From: Desulfobacula sp.
GTDB taxonomy: Bacteria > Desulfobacterota > Desulfobacteria > Desulfobacterales > Desulfobacteraceae
Length of the DNA: 8,022 nucleotides
Assembly (NCBI GenBank): GCA_027858355.1
Contig: JAQICW010000069.1
Location: 1 to 8,022, forward strand
Direction: 5' to 3'
Part shown: in pieces, positions 6,137-8,022 of the stretch
Position numbering within the stretch: position 1 is the stretch's first letter
How the letters are laid out: each line of letters starts with the position of its first letter
Notes under the pieces: model-generated
What the model saw: only the letters and a program-made list of their open reading frames with translations
What the model was told of the DNA's origin: nothing
Databases searched by the model: none
Position numbers and translations under genes: made by a program

Positions 6137-8022
6137 TGAAAGAAACGCTTCCGTCTGCAATTGAGGATTATGAAAAAATACCTTTCCAGGAGTTTACCAA
6201 GAAAGCGTATTTAAATTATTCCATGTATGTTATTTTAGATCGTGCCCTGCCCCATATTGGAGACGGTTTAAAACCAGTACAAAGAAGGATTGTCTATGCC
6301 ATGAGCCAATTGGGGCTGGCATCTACTGCTAAATTTAAAAAATCCGCAAGGACAGTTGGGGATGTTCTGGGTAAATTCCATCCCCACGGGGATACTGCCT
6401 GCTACGAAGCCATGGTTCTTCTGGCACAGCCTTTTTCTTTAAGATATCCTTTGGTTGATGGTCAGGGGAACTGGGGTGACCCCAATGATCCAAAGTCATT
6501 TGCCGCCATGAGGTATACAGAATCCAGATTATCAAAATATGCTGATATTTTTCTTCAGGAAGTTGATCAGGGAACTTCGGACTGGATACCGAATTTTGAT
6601 GGGACCCTAATCGAACCCAGACTTCTTCCAGCCCGGCTACCCAATATTTTATTAAATGGGTCCACGGGCATTGCCGTTGGCATGGCAACCAGTATTCTAC
6701 CCCATAACCTGCGTGAGGTTGCAAAGGCATTAATTCACTTAATAGATAATGAAAATACAAGCCTTGATCAAATCTGTAAATTTATCAAAGGCCCTGACTT
6801 TCCCACTGAAGCGGAAATCATCACACCCTTTTCCGAGATAAAAGATATGTACAGGACAGGAAACGGCAGGATTAAGATGCGGGCTAAATTTCATGTTGAA
6901 GATTCAGAAATAATTTTTACGGCTCTCCCCCATCATGCCTCCACGGAAAAAATTTATGAGCAGATCGCCTCCCAGATGGAAGCCAAAAAACTGCCCATGG
7001 TCAATGATATAAGAGATGAGTCAGACCATGAGGATCCCACACGACTTGTGGTGATTCCACGCTCAAACAGGGTTGATCTTAATGCATTAACTGATCACTT
7101 ATTTGCTACGACGGATCTTGAAAAATCATATTCCTTTAATATGAATATGATTGGAATTAATGGCAGGCCCCAGGTTAAAAATCTTCTTGAGGTACTTACA
7201 GAATGGCTCGAATACAGGGCAAAAACAGTAAGAAAAAAAATGAATTTTCGACTGGAGAAAATTTTAGACCGTCTTCATATATTAGAAGGTTTTCTTATTG
7301 CCTTTCTTAATATGGATGAAGTGATTAAAATTATCAGAAGATCTGATCACCCCAAAAAAGACCTGCTCAAGGCCTTCCCATTATCCGAGCTACAGGCAAT
7401 AGCAATTCTTGAAATCAGGCTGCGTCAACTTGCCAGATTAGAAGAAATAAAAATACAAGCTGAACAAAAAGACTTAAATTTACAACGAAAAAAGCTTGAA
7501 AAAATCCTTGGCAAAGAAAAAAAATTTAAGGACTATATAAAAGAAGAAATAAACTCTGATGCAAAAGAATATGGTGATAAAAGACAATCGCCCATAAAAA
7601 AACGGAAAGAGGCAGAAAAATTTTCTGTTACAGATGTAATGGATATAGAACCGGTCACCATTATTTTGTCTAAAAATGGCTGGATTCGATCTGCCAAGGG
7701 GCATGAAATTAACCCTGAATCCGTTAAGTTTAAATCCGGGGATTCGCTTTTGGGGCATTTAAGGACAAGAAGCGACAAACCTATCATTTTTCTGGACAAT
7801 ACGGGCCGAAGCTATATGCTGTTTTCCCACACACTTCCTTCGGCCAGGAGTAATGGAGAACCTTTAACCGGCCACTTGTCTATCCAGCCCAATGCCCACA
7901 TCAAATTTATGCTGTCAGCTGAAAATAATAATCATTTCCTTATGGGTTCTGACAATGGATATGGATTTATCGTTAAATTCGATGATTTTTTAACCAATTA
8001 TAAAAATGGCAAAGCAATTGTC
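6136..8022 (+). CDS. parC: DNA topoisomerase IV subunit A (ParC), 3' end outside window
   Basis: ParC is the DNA-breaking subunit that pairs with ParE. Translation from the ATG, which shares its A with the parE stop, stays open for 629 codons to the right edge. E. coli ParC has about 750 residues, so roughly 120 are missing. [32 protein letters not shown] opens the winged-helix domain (25-56). [16 protein letters not shown] (79-94) is the quinolone-resistance region. [12 protein letters not shown] (122-133) holds the catalytic Tyr127 after Arg126. [17 protein letters not shown] is the tower-side conserved block. A charged Lys/Glu-rich helical stretch near 430-480 forms the C-gate coiled coil. 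From about residue 505 ([20 protein letters not shown]) the DNA-wrapping beta-propeller begins. The wording is that of ParC rather than Gyr[11 protein letters not shown] in place of the GyrA form, and no long acidic linker. Confidence 0.95.
   Translation, partial: MKETLPSAIEDYEKIPFQEFTKKAYLNYSMYVILDRALPHIGDGLKPVQRRIVYAMSQLGLASTAKFKKSARTVGDVLGKFHPHGDTACYEAMVLLAQPFSLRYPLVDGQGNWGDPNDPKSFAAMRYTESRLSKYADIFLQEVDQGTSDWIPNFDGTLIEPRLLPARLPNILLNGSTGIAVGMATSILPHNLREVAKALIHLIDNENTSLDQICKFIKGPDFPTEAEIITPFSEIKDMYRTGNGRIKMRAKFHVEDSEIIFTALPHHASTEKIYEQIASQMEAKKLPMVNDIRDESDHEDPTRLVVIPRSNRVDLNALTDHLFATTDLEKSYSFNMNMIGINGRPQVKNLLEVLTEWLEYRAKTVRKKMNFRLEKILDRLHILEGFLIAFLNMDEVIKIIRRSDHPKKDLLKAFPLSELQAIAILEIRLRQLARLEEIKIQAEQKDLNLQRKKLEKILGKEKKFKDYIKEEINSDAKEYGDKRQSPIKKRKEAEKFSVTDVMDIEPVTIILSKNGWIRSAKGHEINPESVKFKSGDSLLGHLRTRSDKPIIFLDNTGRSYMLFSHTLPSARSNGEPLTGHLSIQPNAHIKFMLSAENNNHFLMGSDNGYGFIVKFDDFLTNYKNGKAIV

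Noticed and set aside
6335..6760. 141-residue open frame on the minus strand
   Set aside because: It is fully antisense to the conserved active-site region of parC, which is clearly coding on the + strand.
7517..7527. Run of eight A followed by TTT in parC as a programmed frameshift or broken gene
   Set aside because: The frame continues without a break on both sides with ParC-like sequence. A-runs are expected from Lys codons in AT-rich DNA.
7480..7799. Two overlapping minus-strand frames of 92 and 88 residues
   Set aside because: Both are antisense to parC. The Phe-rich sequence reflects the A-rich Lys codons of the C-gate coiled coil.
4202..8022. Calling the pair gyrB/gyrA
   Set aside because: Motif wording, lengths, the absence of the gyrase-specific linker in the visible part, and the tight parE-parC overlap all favour topoisomerase IV.

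Overview
The window is AT-rich chromosomal DNA from a Gram-negative-like bacterium and is almost entirely housekeeping in content. The order ptsH-ptsI-smpB, the tmRNA tag ADDYNYAVAA and a proteobacterial-type ParE/ParC pair fit a Desulfobacterota/deltaproteobacterial sulfate-reducer-like genome. That placement is an inference from motif memory, not from a search.

Left edge (1-353): the C-terminal end of a small XRE/HigA-like helix-turn-helix protein on the + strand. A short gap follows, holding a strong terminator hairpin that serves the tmRNA gene on the other strand.

Minus-strand block (354-3312): reading leftward from a divergent intergenic region come ptsH (HPr), ptsI (Enzyme I), smpB and then ssrA (tmRNA). 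ptsH and ptsI are 2 nt apart, and ptsI and smpB overlap in an ATGA, so the three look like one translationally coupled operon. ssrA lies about 100 nt beyond smpB and has its own well-formed sigma70-type promoter. SmpB is the obligate partner of tmRNA, so the two halves of the trans-translation ribosome-rescue system sit side by side. HPr and Enzyme I are the general phosphorelay proteins of the PTS. No sugar-specific EII gene is visible here.

Divergent intergenic region (3313-3533): a good minus-strand promoter for ptsH and a 10-bp perfect palindrome. No convincing + strand promoter was found.

Plus-strand block (3534-8022): a LOG-family Rossmann-fold protein, parE and parC. They are joined by an ATGA overlap and a TAATG overlap, which suggests one tightly coupled operon. 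ParE and ParC are the two subunits of topoisomerase IV, which decatenates daughter chromosomes. parC is intact as far as the right edge, where the window cuts it off after 629 codons.

I found no CRISPR array, insertion sequence, prophage gene or clearly new system. The points most worth a second look are the HigA-like gene against the 3' end of ssrA (a classic integration site), the coupling of PTS genes to smpB/ssrA, and the LOG-parE-parC operon.
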